64,000 nucleotides of DNA from the NCBI GenBank assembly GCA_015039465.1, contig MU130366.1, forward strand, positions 323,893 to 387,892. The letters are read 5' to 3'. The notes under the pieces are model-generated. The model saw nothing but the letters and a program-made list of their open reading frames with translations, had not been told where the DNA came from and ran no database searches. Numbering within the stretch: position 1 is the first letter of the stretch; each line of letters starts with the position of its first letter. The DNA comes from Phlegmacium glaucopus (taxonomy: Eukaryota; Basidiomycota; Agaricomycetes; Agaricales; Cortinariaceae). Below are positions 48,455 through 62,213 of this stretch, piece after piece. The position numbers and the translations under genes were made by a program.

Positions 48455-49094
48455 GGTGCTCGGCCTCACTTTTTTATGGGAGGTCGTTGAACTGAGGTAA
48501 CCTGCTCGTCACCATATACGTACCGATGTCAACTTCTTGAGCGGCTAGAAATTACGATAACGGCAGGCTCAAACTTGAACTTGACATATCTGGCCATTTT
48601 TTTTTGTTGATCCAATCACATGCAGCCGAGTTGGATGTACATCAGTAAAAACAAAAAGTCATAGGTTGCTTTACACCGCCGGCACGGTTCGTTGAACTTT
48701 CAAGGCGGAACATGGATCCTGACTAGCCTATCGTGGTCACAGATGCTTTGTGGATGAGCTTAAATTGCTTCGCCTTATAACCGATGACGGTTTTGTCTAT
48801 GACAAATGATGGAGGCGAGATAGACAGACTGGTAGAAGACAATGTCACAGACTCGGACCACTATGCTATGGTGAGGCTTGAGCCCAAATCTCTCAACAAC
48901 CGACCGTACCAAATCATTCGCAGGCAGTATTCATAGACCTAAAATCGATATATTTACTGTATATCTTCCATTCTGTGATATTTGGATATCAAAAAACATG
49001 TACTTCCTCGGAAATCCGTCATGAAATAGAACTTATTGAGATAGTGATTGTTTATAGGATCATTAGATCACAAGTCGGCGAAGGAATCCGTTGC
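48455..49094. other. Intergenic, no gene seen
   Basis: Promoter side of the CRAL-TRIO gene and 3' side of the iminopeptidase. No coding frame is supported. Confidence 0.5.
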
Positions 49095-50972
<1,878 letters not shown>

Positions 50973-51289
50973 GTTGTAGTCTCAAAGATTCCAAAATTCT
51001 CGACGATAAGCCTTGTTCAAGTTGTTGTTTGTTGGGGTTGATGTCAAATACTGTGTCTATTTGGGGTCACTGTCCAGCCCATGTTCAAGTTCATCAGCGC
51101 ACTTTCACCTTCACCCGAGTCTCTGGGTTACAGCCCACGTTTTCTACGTGTCTTTTGTTGTAAACTTCCTTTGTAAACGGTCCCCAATTTTCTACTTATT
51201 TTTTTGACACCGCTAACCGCTCGAATGCAGAATCTAACGACTAGGAACCAAGTCAAAATACGGATCATTTCATCTATAACTCATTATTA

Positions 51290-53396
51290 ATGGCAGCTGC
51301 ATGTTCTCATGTCTTAACCAACGTCCCAGCACACTCAGAGACTCGACGACCTTCTCACTCACGGGACTTATCGATCGTGTCAAGCGCAACCTTACACACG
51401 AATACTACTACTACTGTGCATTCACAACCGATCGAACCTCTGCTTCGTCCAACAACACCTCGGGCAGGGCACGATCACGATGTTTCTTCTCATCAGTCAA
51501 GAAACCCCGAAACATTACTGGGACTTCCTCGGTGGTCTCAGAGCCGCATCATGAGCCTCCGCCATTCTGCGGCTATCCTCAGCGATAAAGGTTTTACAGA
51601 GAGAAACCCTCTAAAACGTGTCAAATTACTGCGGAGGATCAAAAATGTCCTTGCGATCCTGATGGGTGAGTATTTGCCTTTCTCAGTGGTTGAAAATAAT
51701 TTCCACTCTACATGCCACGCCTTTCAGCAACTTATCTTTATATTTGCGTTTATCAAACGTTGCTCACAATTTTCATTTTTTTAGCACTTTGGGCCGTCTA
51801 TAGTACCGTCCGCTATCTTCTGGCCTTTTATATATATGGCTCGCTTACTGGGCAAGCTATTTCTATAACTTTGGGTGCGATTACTGGGCTTTCATTCGCT
51901 TTAACATGTTGTGCTACCATCCTCGGTTTTGTCCAACCGCATCTGCTCATACACGGATTCGCAGTGCAACCCCTCTTAACCATGGGGTCAATCCTGCAAT
52001 ATTCGGCTTCGTGTTGTTTATTCGGCCCAACTGTCGTTAATTTTATACTGGTATTTGTTTGGAAAAACACTACAGATCAGGAACTTCAGACGCGACGTCG
52101 GTGTGGATTAGACATTGATTTGGTCTGGTCACCTTCATTTTCTCTTTGCAACCGCAAAACTAGAAACTGGGGTCTATGGGTCGCTTTATCAGTCATTCGC
52201 CTTGTCATAACTTTAATTATCATTGTAAGCCGGAACTCTTGGCGTAATAGTCTGTCTTAGCTGATTAATCTGCCTCATAGATTACCTTCCATTCCATTGC
52301 TTCGTCCATCCAGCTCACACCCGTAAGGCGCACGAAATCACGTCGGTCCCAGGACAAAAAAGCACACCATCGTCTGGAATCATATCTGACCCCTCTCATT
52401 CCTGGAAATGGTCACTCGAAGTCCTCAGTTGTCGAACCGCATCTGGGGGGCGATTCTGGTCTCCCATGTCAATCCTCAGATTCCATACTTTCTACAAAAG
52501 CATCGCCCCGTAACCGACTTCGTCCCAATCGTTCACGGTTGTCAGCCTTTTCGGAAGATGATATCCAAATTGAAGCACCAAATGACAACAACCCGGATTT
52601 CCTTCCGATGAACAGCGATCGTGTTGAACCTGAAGGCGAATCGAACAATTTTGTTGTTCATCGTTTCCGGTCTCTTATTGCCCAGATCGCACGGGAAACG
52701 GACGAAGGCCTAGTATTTGCACGTTCTGATGGTTCAGGTTCCTCTCATCATACTGTCGACTCCCCTCCTAACCAATCTCCGGAGCTGGGTACTGAAGCGA
52801 TATACCGGATTGATCATCAGGAGGATTACGACCATGAAGACGACTTTTATACTTCATCAGCAACACAGGTTAACGGGTCTTATGAACGCCAGCAGTATCC
52901 TGCAGTTGAAGAGATCCGTATGTTAAATGGATTTATCAGACGAATGCCCACTATCGAGTCAATGGGCTCTCATGAGCTACTGAGCAGCATGGGAGCATCA
53001 AGTACACATCGGGATCGTGAACGAATTGGGGTATCATCAACACTCAATACCTTAGTCTCTAGGGCTGGCACAGACCTCTCAGGCACCAGCGAACCTCACA
53101 GTCAGAGAAATAGTCTGACAGCTCAGGCTGAGGTCCTAACGGGATTATATCACTCGACAGAAATCGGAGAACTAATTAGGAGAGGGGATACAATCAGAAA
53201 GGTTGATACATCGACGAATACGAATGCTGATAATTCCGGGAGCTTGGGCGCCTCTACGAATTCAAGTAGTGTGTTGTCGTACCTCACTGCCCCTGGGAGC
53301 ATAACCAAGTCATTGGTCATTCCCTCATCAGAATTGGATGCATCACCCTATGTCCCTTCCTCAGGACATCCGAACTTGAAGGAGACGGCAGGATGA
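51290..53396 (+). CDS. Unknown membrane protein with four hydrophobic helices and a long disordered tail (643 residues)
   Basis: The exons are 51290-51665, 51785-52224 and 52281-53396; all phases agree. The N-terminus (MAAACSHVLTNVPAHS) is Ser/Thr/Pro-rich and cytosolic-looking. A basic helix (KRVKLLRRIKNVLAILM) precedes hydrophobic segments: YSTVRYLLAFYIYGSL, AITGLSFALTCCATILGFV, FGPTVVNFILVFVW and VIRLVITLIIIITF. The rest, about 370 residues, is acidic and Ser/Thr/Asn-rich with no recognised domain. No family is known to me. The arrangement resembles small basidiomycete membrane proteins of unknown role. Confidence 0.78.
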
Positions 53397-54345
53397 TGTT
53401 GTTAACATGCACGACAATATTCAAGATGGATGTATAGGGCAAGAAATTATGCCACACAGCGTGGAAGTATCGTTCAATGCATTTACATGTAATTATCAGT
53501 ACTATAGCGGTCGACTCCCGTCGACGTAATATACCTTGCTGAATTGTGAATTAGGCAATTTATTTAATATTGATTCATGATAAGTTTTTCAGTGTAATTT
53601 TATAAGGACACAAGTCAAAAAGCAGGAGAGTTTTTAAAGCTACTAACGTTTGACCTACATAATTCTAAGAGTGCTTTTCTGAACTCGAGACATCTCTCAC
53701 TTTTTATCACTTGTTTGCCATAACCTACGGAACAGAATATAGCTACTCATAATAAATGGTATAAGGCACTGGCCTCAGTCTCGTCGGGCTAAAGAGTGAG
53801 GTAATATACCATTCGAATCGAAGTATACTTATATGCAGGTCATGAATATTAAATAAGGTCACAGCAGGTGATCACAAGGTTGGCATCCGTGGGACGGCAG
53901 CTGTGTGCCGGAAAGGATGAGGATGGTCTGGCAACTTCTGGCAACTTCTGGCACGCAGACTGAGTCGGCGGCGCACGTAAAGTCGACGGCTGGGCCTTCG
54001 GGAGATGCCGGGGATTTGTAAACTTTTAATGGCAAGGACAACGTGTACAAACGCCTCTTGTTCGTGAACCACCACCATCTCCTGCTGCAGCCTTCCTCTT
54101 TGTCCCCATTTTTTTTGTGAAGTCGACATCTTCATCATTTCGTCAACCCACTCCCCCCATCCCCATTCTCGCATCTTCTTCTGTCAAGGCAGAGGATTCA
54201 TGCTTCGACCTCCAATTGGTGTATCAAAGCATAAAATATACATACCCGGATATACCCGTCTTGTAAGTCTTTTTTGGATCTGGTGATCACTGTCTAACTT
54301 GATTTCGACCTTCTTTAGCGCTAAAAATTTGCCTTTCTGCCCAGT
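53397..54345. other. Intergenic with a short repeat
   Basis: Holds the repeat described at 53501-53551, a small tandem duplication (GGCAACTTCT twice) near 53929-53950 and, in its 3' part, the eIF5 promoter and leader. No coding frame is supported. Confidence 0.5.
53501..53551. repeat. Short repeat with paired GTCGAC sites, copy A
   Basis: Contains GGTCGACTCCCGTCGACG followed by TATACCTTGCTGA. The same arrangement recurs at 62166-62213 with a few changes. The two GTCGAC hexamers form an inverted repeat. It may be the end of a small transposable element. Confidence 0.45.
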
Positions 54346-55725
54346 ATGGCTTCCGGAATCGTTAACATTCGTCGTGATGTCGATGACAAGTTCTATCGAT
54401 ACCGGTATGTTCTTTCATCTTTTAATTTTCTTTATCTCAACTTAATCCATCCTATGTAGCATGCCCCTTCTTACCACTAAAATCGAAGGCAAGGGGAATG
54501 GTATAAAAACCGTCATCCCTAATATGTCCGATGTAGCTCGGGCTCTCAGCCGCCCACCTACCTACACTACCAAGTTTTTCGGCTGTGAGCTTGGTGCTCA
54601 GACATCGTTCGATGAGAAAAATGATAGATACATTGTGAACGGTGCTCACAACGCTGACCGCCTCCGTGAACTCCTCGATGTCTTTATCGACAAATTCGTC
54701 CTATGCAAGTCATGCAAGAACCCAGAGACCGAACTTATCATCCTCAAAGTGAACAGAACCGAAGACATCATCCGGGACTGCAAGGCTTGCGGCGAAAGGA
54801 CTGGAGTCGATATGCGCCACAAGTTGACCACTTTCATTGTCAGAAACCCGCCAGTTAAGATCAAGAAGGGCAAGAACAAGAACACGGGTGATGCTGCTGG
54901 AGGAGTGGGTGGCGGCGGCAATCCTGAGCTTGCAGATGAGTCCCCGGGGGACGGTGGGGCTGAAAGTGACGATGAGCTGACGAAGAAGATCAAGGCAGAG
55001 GCGAAAGAACTCAACTCAGAGACTGCCTTGGCCAAGGAAGAATGGTCAGCTGATACTTCTCCTGAAGCCGTCAGGCAACGTGTCAAAGCCCTCGAGAACT
55101 CCCTTGCTGCTACTGTCCTGGGTGACGATGATGGTAGTGATGACGATGCGAACAGCCCCTATGCTCAACTTGGTCGCTGGATCACTGAGAATGAAGATGA
55201 AGATGCTATCGCTCATTCCCTTGCCATCTACAAGAAGGCAGAAGAATTGGGCATTGAGAAGAAGCACAAAACTGTTCTCGTCGTCGTTCAAGCTTTGTTT
55301 ACCGAGAACGTAATCGGTGAGATCGAAAAATACACCGGAATGTTAACCAAGGTACTTTATTCTTGCATATTGTAACGTCGACGTCTAAAACATTTTCTTT
55401 GTAGATGGTCACTTCTGAGAAACACCAGAAATCTCTTTTGGGTGGCATTGAGAGATTTGTTGGCCTTACTCATCCCGATCTCTTGCCCATGGTTCCTAAG
55501 ATCCTTATGGTCTTATATCAGAAGGATCTTTTGGATGAGGAAGTGGTTACTCAGTGGGGCACTCACGTTAGCAAGAAATATGTTGATAAGGAGACGAGCA
55601 AGAAGGTCAGAAAGGCCAGCGAACCGTTCCTCAAGGTATTATAATCTTCATTTTCGTTTAATCGTACTCCTTATGATCATCTCCAGTGGCTCCAAGAGGC
55701 TGATGATGATGATGACGATGAGTAA
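54346..55725 (+). CDS. tif5: Translation initiation factor eIF5
   Basis: GTPase-activating protein for eIF2 that triggers GTP hydrolysis at start-codon recognition. The exons are 54346-54404, 54460-55351, 55405-55635 and 55687-55725. The N-terminus ([20 protein letters not shown]) contains the conserved basic patch with the essential Arg of the GAP function. The eIF2B5/eIF5 core has [21 protein letters not shown] zinc ribbon follows as [12 protein letters not shown] and DCKACGERT. An acidic linker leads to the C-terminal W2 domain ([53 protein letters not shown]). The tail is [12 protein letters not shown], the usual aromatic/acidic W2 end. Length is about 406 residues. Confidence 0.97.
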
Positions 55726-56544
55726 AGATTTCCGTCCCGTTGCCTACAATCGCGAGGAATTTACAAGAAGGTACTTGTGTGTGTTTTCTATTCTTCCAAT
55801 TTGTTGGCAGTGCTGACCGATCGTGTTCAGACTCTTCGCGCTGATGCTTCATATGAACAAGATTTTCATAATTCTTCCCTTTCTTCTCTGTGCTATTATT
55901 GCATGGATTCTCCCCTACTTTTGCATCGATCATTATCGTTAGATTCAAATTTTTTTGGCCCCAAGCTTCTACTTTTCTTTGTGTACCTTGTCAAGATATG
56001 TATACGGTTATTAGAACAACCTTATACACATTTGCATCTCATCAAGTAATGTGGATTGGCATTGGCACTTGTGTAGTTTTAAACTTAAGTCCCTCGATCA
56101 TACCTAGCCTCGTAAGTCCTGGGAATGCCTACAATTTATTGATCGGATTAAATCTTCTATACCTTAGAGTTGCCTTGGATATGCCTTGGAAAAAAACCCA
56201 AAGCAAGACATGCATCAACACATTGATATAGCGTGGATTGATTTGCATTTACATTCCTTTGTAAGTAACAATTTGATGCTATTTTATTTTTGACAGACTT
56301 TCTTCGATTTGCTTCGACTTTATTAGGCCCACTTTTCACTGGGCCTTAAATTCTTGAGCATTGCTTTGCAGCAGTATCTATTTAGAAAAAATAAATCGAT
56401 CATCATAGTACGAAGACATTAAGTTTGATACTGTAGGTGAAAAAATAGTGGCTTGGGCATTCTTATAAATCCTATGCCAGTCAAAAACCGCCTGCAAGTA
56501 GGTTGGAACCCCCCCCCATCACAAATTGTGTGTTTATTTCTCTC
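55726..56544. other. Intergenic, no gene seen
   Basis: Convergent 3' regions of eIF5 and the GPI-anchored protein gene. Short frames only; no motif. Confidence 0.5.
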
Positions 56545-57308
56545 TCATAAGAGTGCAATAGCACCGAGAGCAGCGACGACCATGACACCCGGGCCGAAGG
56601 TGCCCACGCTGATTTTCGACGCAGCGCCAAGTTTGGAAAGTGGTGAACCGGTACTAGTAGCCGTCTTGGCAGTGGTAGCAGCTGTAGCTGTGTTGGTGCT
56701 ACCACCGAGACCACCGCTACCAAGACCACCGTTCGACCCGCCAGTGATCCCACCCGTAGTTGAAACACCGGAAATTGGGAAGCCAGCTGCCGCGCAGCCT
56801 TCGGCGAAATCTGATATATAAGAGCAAAAATCAGAATTGCAACCTTTCAATCAATGTAGACATGCATACCGCTAACAGCGCCGTCAGCGTCGGCCTGTGT
56901 GAACGAAGATGAACCAGCGCTGACGACACACTGGTAACAGCTCTTCAAACCGTTGAGGACGGCGGTGGTACATATGCAATCCAGAGTGGCACAGTTAACC
57001 TAAAAGGGGTTGAAAGTAAATCTACAATATCCCGAATCCGAGTAATATTTTATTATACAAACGTTGTTGATAGAAGATGACAGGGCACTACAGCCTGAGC
57101 CTGTTGTAAAGCAGGAAGATGGAATGAGGTTTGGATCGATACTCTGCCTGGCGAAAATATTGTTGGCAGAAGTATCAGGGGCGAGCGCGAGGGCTAAAAA
57201 ACACTCGCAGTCAGAAAAGTGAAGAATTATTGAAGACGCGAAGGTAATTCTACCTGGTTGAAGAGTGAGAAGGAAGGCAACAGCAGCGACTCCAAAAGAA
57301 GCGATCAT
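56545..57308 (-). CDS. Secreted cysteine-rich protein with GPI-anchor signal
   Basis: The first exon encodes a signal peptide (MIASFGVAAVAFLLTLQP) interrupted by a short intron before ALALAPDTSANNIFARQS. The mature part has a regular cysteine pattern: SSCFTTGSGCSAL, VNCATLDCICTTAVLNGLKS, CYQCVVSAGSSS, and EGCAAAGF. A Gly/Ser/Thr-rich spacer follows, then a hydrophobic C-terminus (GVMVVAALGAIALL) with no tail after it, the usual GPI-attachment signal. Small proteins of this build are common at the basidiomycete cell surface. The cysteine spacing does not let me call CFEM. The role is unknown. Confidence 0.8.
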
Positions 57309-58672
57309 CTTGTTCCTGGTTTCGTAGATAGAGGGAGAAGCGGAAAAAGAAAGAGAGGAGTCTGGAGAGAGAGATGGGAGTTGATTGCGGGCGGGAACCT
57401 GGAAGAGGAAAATTTTGAAAGGCTTTACTTTTTAAACGGTAGGAAATGCAGGGACTTAGCCTAGTTCAAATAACACATATTAAATTGGTGTGTATGGTCC
57501 GAAAGAGGAACAAAAGACGATGTTAACGTCCGCCGCCTGCGACCCAAAAAAAAAGATGATGGGCCTGGAGATCCTATCATATATGACCTTAGGCAGTGTG
57601 ACGGTTTCCAACAGGGTGAGATCATGTTCAGTCATATTCTCGCGGCTATGACTAGTTTGCAGCGTGCATCGCATATGTAGTCGGCCAAAACGAGTTTGTC
57701 AACTGAAGAATTGTCAATGGGATGTAAGAACTTCAAGTTGTAAGAATCGAGGATATACCGTATTACGGTTAATAATAAACCTCGCTAAGGCTGGCTCCGC
57801 CACACACTCAGTGGGGTCAAGCCCGGTCAGGCCGCAGGCGTGATAATTCTGACATTTAACATCCAATCATTTGCGTTGGAAAAAATGACTCACACATATA
57901 GCGTTCATTCGCTCTGCAATCAAAGGAGTGGTCAGCGTTTCGAGGGATTTCAAGTCACCCAAGAGTGTACATATGTAAGTGCAACCGACCTCCAAGTTGA
58001 CAGGCGGCCTCGAGCGTATTCGAAAATATCCTGATTGACATTATTACCGCCCGCTGGAATCTGAGTCAAAGACCCTGTAACAGCCTGTAAGGCACCAACC
58101 TAAATCTACTAATGGGGAGGCGCACCGTCTGCAAATAGAAGTGGCAGCTTAGTCATTGCACAGCCACTTCAAAAGTGGAAAATCGGTCCAACCTTCATTC
58201 AGTGGCTTCGCAAACGAAGTTTTGGAGGAAATAAATGGATATAAATTTAATGTGGTATTAGAGTCTAAAGGGGTAACATATTAGTATGTTCTAGTAGGTA
58301 ATTTGGGAGCAGACACGTCAATCAGGCTGTTTTTGTGGCAAAGCGCGACCATCTGAGACACATATTATGTAATCAGTAAATTAGGTTTTCGCGACTACAA
58401 CTAAAACAACTTTTCTCCCTGCTACCTCGCATTAGACCCCCGTTGAGTGTGTCAACATTTTTATTTTCCATTGCCACAGGGGGATATGGGTTTGATTTTT
58501 TTTATTTCTCCCTAATCTCCACTTATCAATACAATAATTCGGGCCTGCAGCCAAAATTCCAAAAATGAAACCCATACCTTCCTGAAGAATACAATTTCGA
58601 CGCGATTTGGCTTTCAATATTATTTAATCAACGTGATATGAGCCCACAAAGCTGATTTCCATTTATCAAAGG
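57309..58672. other. Intergenic, no gene seen
   Basis: The first ~100 bp is the promoter of the GPI-protein gene. The rest shows only short frames without motifs. A GC-rich segment (GGCTGGCTCCGCCACACACT) near 57790 could be part of a repeat. Confidence 0.4.
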
Positions 58673-58972
58673 AGATTTGGCAGGGAGCAAACAAGTGCAA
58701 ATATCACACTACTCAAAGGGCCCCATTAGTACTACACACCCAACCCCTGAATTGAGCGAAATGCAAGCAACACAGCATGCACATGATTTTAATCGGGATT
58801 TTGCGCCAGCCGCAGTTCCCAATCAAACCAGATTCAAAATGATCGAGTTCGCGTTAGGGTTGAACCGTGCATTACAATAGTTTTAAATCAATAAATTTGG
58901 TGTCTGATATAACGTGCATTTGCCCCCCCCTCATATTCATCCCGAGATCATTCTGTGCAAGCAAAATCCACC

Positions 58973-60909
58973 ATGCCTTTCGAGCCCAATCCTGAGTGTA
59001 AGTCGTATTTATTGACATCCACCACCAAGTCCCAAGGTGCTAAACATAGAACACATTATTTAGACTGGACCTGCCGTGTTAAAACAGATGGGACATCAGT
59101 CTACGTTTGCGGGATCTGCCTTGACAATCGTGAACGGACTTCACACCATTGCAAACAACACGAACAGACCGACAAACATCAAGAGGCGCTTCGAAATTAT
59201 CACCAGCCATCAACATCCACTCAAACTCCAGGCTACCTTCCTGCCACACTTGATGAGGTTGTTATTGATGACGCTGTCCGCGCCTTGCTTGCTTCCGCAA
59301 CTTCTGACCCATCAGAACACCCTCTCTATCCCCCAGACCATCCCTCCCTTCCATCCAATACTACAGATTTTGAGAACAATGCCCACTCACCTTCACCCGT
59401 CACTGGCATCAATTGGGGGCTGTATGCAGCTCGCGAGGATCCTCAAGTACCACTCTCACCTGTCCAAGAGGCTCTTGCATATGTGGCAGAAACCTCTCTT
59501 CAATTCTTGGATGGAGATTTAAGTGAAGATGAACTGGTTGAGCGCCTAAGTGTGGATAGCAGTGTTCTGAGCTCTGGTAAGTCTTACAATGCTCTGTCCC
59601 TCCCAAATAATAATAATAATACCGATGGTGCTCTGGAAGATGATGGAGATACCAGATCAACCTCACCCACCCCAAGCAAAAGAGCTCGCAATCACACCAC
59701 AGACCCAAAGGTTTGTAATGAGTGGTACCCATGGCAAGATCGAATTGTGAGTACTGCATTCTAGTAATACCATAGACTTCTGTCAAGATACTGACCATTT
59801 TATTTTTTAGACATGTACCCTTGATATTTTCATGCACCTACCTCGCTCAGTCTACTCTGAGACACAGCTTCAAGGGATTCTATGGCTTCTTGGTGTCAAT
59901 CAAGTTCGCGATTTACCATCAGTCAGACAAATGAAAAAGTTAAATGCAATGCTTCAAAATATGTGTGGTATTGACACAATGCCACTGCGCGGCGTATTGC
60001 ATCCAATGTCAGAAATGCCTTTTGGCAAGAGGTGCATTTTATTTTCTTGTGCTCTTTTCTACCCTCCGCAGTGCTATCATAACCACTTCCAGCTTCGGGA
60101 CAGTGTCATGGGTCCAAATCAAACCTCATTGGCTGTGTTCACTGTGCAAATGGCCATGAAGTATCGCCTTGGATCTGTCATCTCCCAACTGGATCAAGGC
60201 TACAAAATACACAACGCTCTCCTTGTAAGTCCCAGAATTTCTCAATACCCATTCTTTCTATCTAATTCATCATGATTCTCCCTCCTAGTGACGCTTTGCA
60301 TATGAGCACAAGAAGATGCTTCTGAACAAGGAGGAGGATGAAGATGATGAGCTAGATGAAGACGAAGAGGATGAAGAACCTTCTGGCACGACTCGATCAA
60401 GAAAACGCAAGAGGAAGGCTCTCCAGAAGAAGGTAGGTCGTATCTCAAATGGCGATGACTTTTGGTCCAAGGTAGATTCATGGTTTGAAGAAGAGATCAG
60501 GAAGCGTGACCGAGATCTGAGTGGATCTCTTTGGAGAACGTACGTCTATTTTATTTTCTTGAGCTACTAGCAGATTAGAGCTCACCATCCACATAGCTAT
60601 GTCGATGAAACAATCAAATGAGATGATGAACGCTTCGATCCAGATATAGCAGTCGTGACTGCAGCCTTATCAACCACCCCTGCTTTGAGATCCATGTTCA
60701 CTCCACAAGTGCCTTCATCCACTGAACTGATACCAAGTGATATGACTCCAGCAACCCCACCAACACCAACACCCACGGGAAGCCAGTCGAACTGGACTTT
60801 CTCTTCACTCAACAATACATATGGGACAAATGAGGTAGGACATGCAAGGCAGTCCTCTTTGGTGTCTGACCCATGGGCCGCACTCATGGCCTCTGCTTCG
60901 GGTCTGTAG
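58973..60909 (+). mobile_element. Degenerate transposon-associated gene (zinc finger plus conserved helical domain), with in-frame stops
   Basis: The first exon starts MPFEPNPECKSYLLTSTTKS and holds a C2H2/BED-like cluster (CGICLDNRERTSHHCKQHEQ then H). A spliced segment follows as NEWYPWQDRI, CTLDIFMHLPRSVYSETQLQ, GILWLLGVNQVRDLPSVRQM and NAMLQNMCGIDTM. This is the hallmark of a large multicopy basidiomycete protein family linked to transposons. Near 60090 the sequence changes to a region typical of the end of such elements (NHFQLRDSVMGPNQTS, KYRLGSVISQLDQGYKIH, FAYEHKKMLLNKEED) and an acidic stretch. TGA stops at 60289-60291 and 60619-60621 interrupt it. The full family product is much longer, so the middle appears deleted. 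Terminal repeats were not found. Confidence 0.55.
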
Positions 60910-62165
60910 GTACCATATGTACTGAAATGAATAAAATTCCTTTTCTTTCATTTTACGTTTGCGCTCGCAAAATGTTTCTGACTGAGAGAGCACTTGGCGG
61001 TGCGATTGGAAGTAATGCAAGGTGTATTCACCAATATTTACATTTTTAAAGTGGATTCATACACATCTCGTATCCCCAAGTCCAGTGGTGTGCTCGGATT
61101 TCATTCATTTAACAGTGCTTTTGAGCTATATCAGGATCTTGCAAGGTGATCAAGGTCGTGACACCGTCCTCTTTGATGGTGTGACTGTTTTTTCAACGAA
61201 GCCTCTCTTCCAACAATGAACGTTGAATGTTGAACGTTGAACTTTCTGGGCTTCCTCCCTTTATCTCTCTTGATAGGAACAAGCTTGTTTGTTCTGAACC
61301 ATGTTTCAGGTGTGGATTGTGATCGATGTGTACACGATTGCCCGTTTGTGGGCACCATGTTGAATGGCACATCCCCCACCTTTGTTGATTGTATTATCTT
61401 TGGCTTGATTTTTCCTTCATTCACTTTAGCAGCATGGACTCACTGGGTTGAACCCACCAGTTTCACGAGGTGAGAATGCCATCTTTTGCTTGTACACTGC
61501 TGAACTGACACAAGTCACACAGCGGAAAACCTGTTCAAGATCCTTCGAAATTCAAATCACTTTACCACTAGTACCATGGCTACAAGCTCGAGAGCCCATC
61601 TACTAGTACATCTATCCCTTCACTTCTTCACCAAACCCTCCAAGGCCCAATTTGGGCAGGAGACCTCAAACTAGGGGATGATTTTTACAGTCTGTTTCAT
61701 AGTGAAGGTAATAGCATACTGCCTGGTCCTGTACTACTCATTTTGTACTCCCGTTATACATCTTTATTGATACTCTTCGTGTGTGCTACATTGAGAACAA
61801 GGCAAGGAGAGAATCCATTGGATGGACCAGGAGAGAACCGGGAGGATTCTTGGGGTCAGTAGTCAGGATGCGTTTAACGCATCTATAAATGCACCAGGTT
61901 CAAAAATTTGTGATCGCAAGCAAAATATCTCCCTCCGTTCTTAAGCTTGCCACATTCTCTATTAAGCTTATCGCAATGTTTAAAATCTCGCGATTAATTC
62001 AATAACGTGACCTGCCTGTGTACTAATCATATTGATTACAATATCGATAGGCACACCACGTGATGTCTAAAAATGGTATCTAACATTTAGAATCCGCTCG
62101 CAAGCCGAGAGCAATTAATAGCCATAGCCATATTACTAATAGTGTTGAGGTTTGTTTATAATAGT
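60910..62165. other. Remnant-like region after the degenerate element
   Basis: Contains short coding-like pieces, for example PSLLHQTLQGPIWAGDLKLG near 61615-61680, and mirror-image frames at 61131-61424 and 61237-61473. None forms a gene. Probably further remains of the same or another element. Confidence 0.35.
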
Positions 62166-62213
62166 ATACTAGTGGTCGACTCTGTCGACAAATTACCTTG
62201 CTGACGGTTCACT
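62166..62213. repeat. Short repeat with paired GTCGAC sites, copy B
   Basis: GGTCGACTCTGTCGACAAAT followed by TACCTTGCTGA, matching copy A at 53501-53551 apart from small gaps. Flanks differ, so the conserved part is only about 45 bp. Confidence 0.45.

Noticed and set aside
53755..53830. tRNA-like stretch containing a TTCGAATC core
   Set aside because: The A-box and the stems needed for a cloverleaf could not be matched, so no tRNA gene is claimed.
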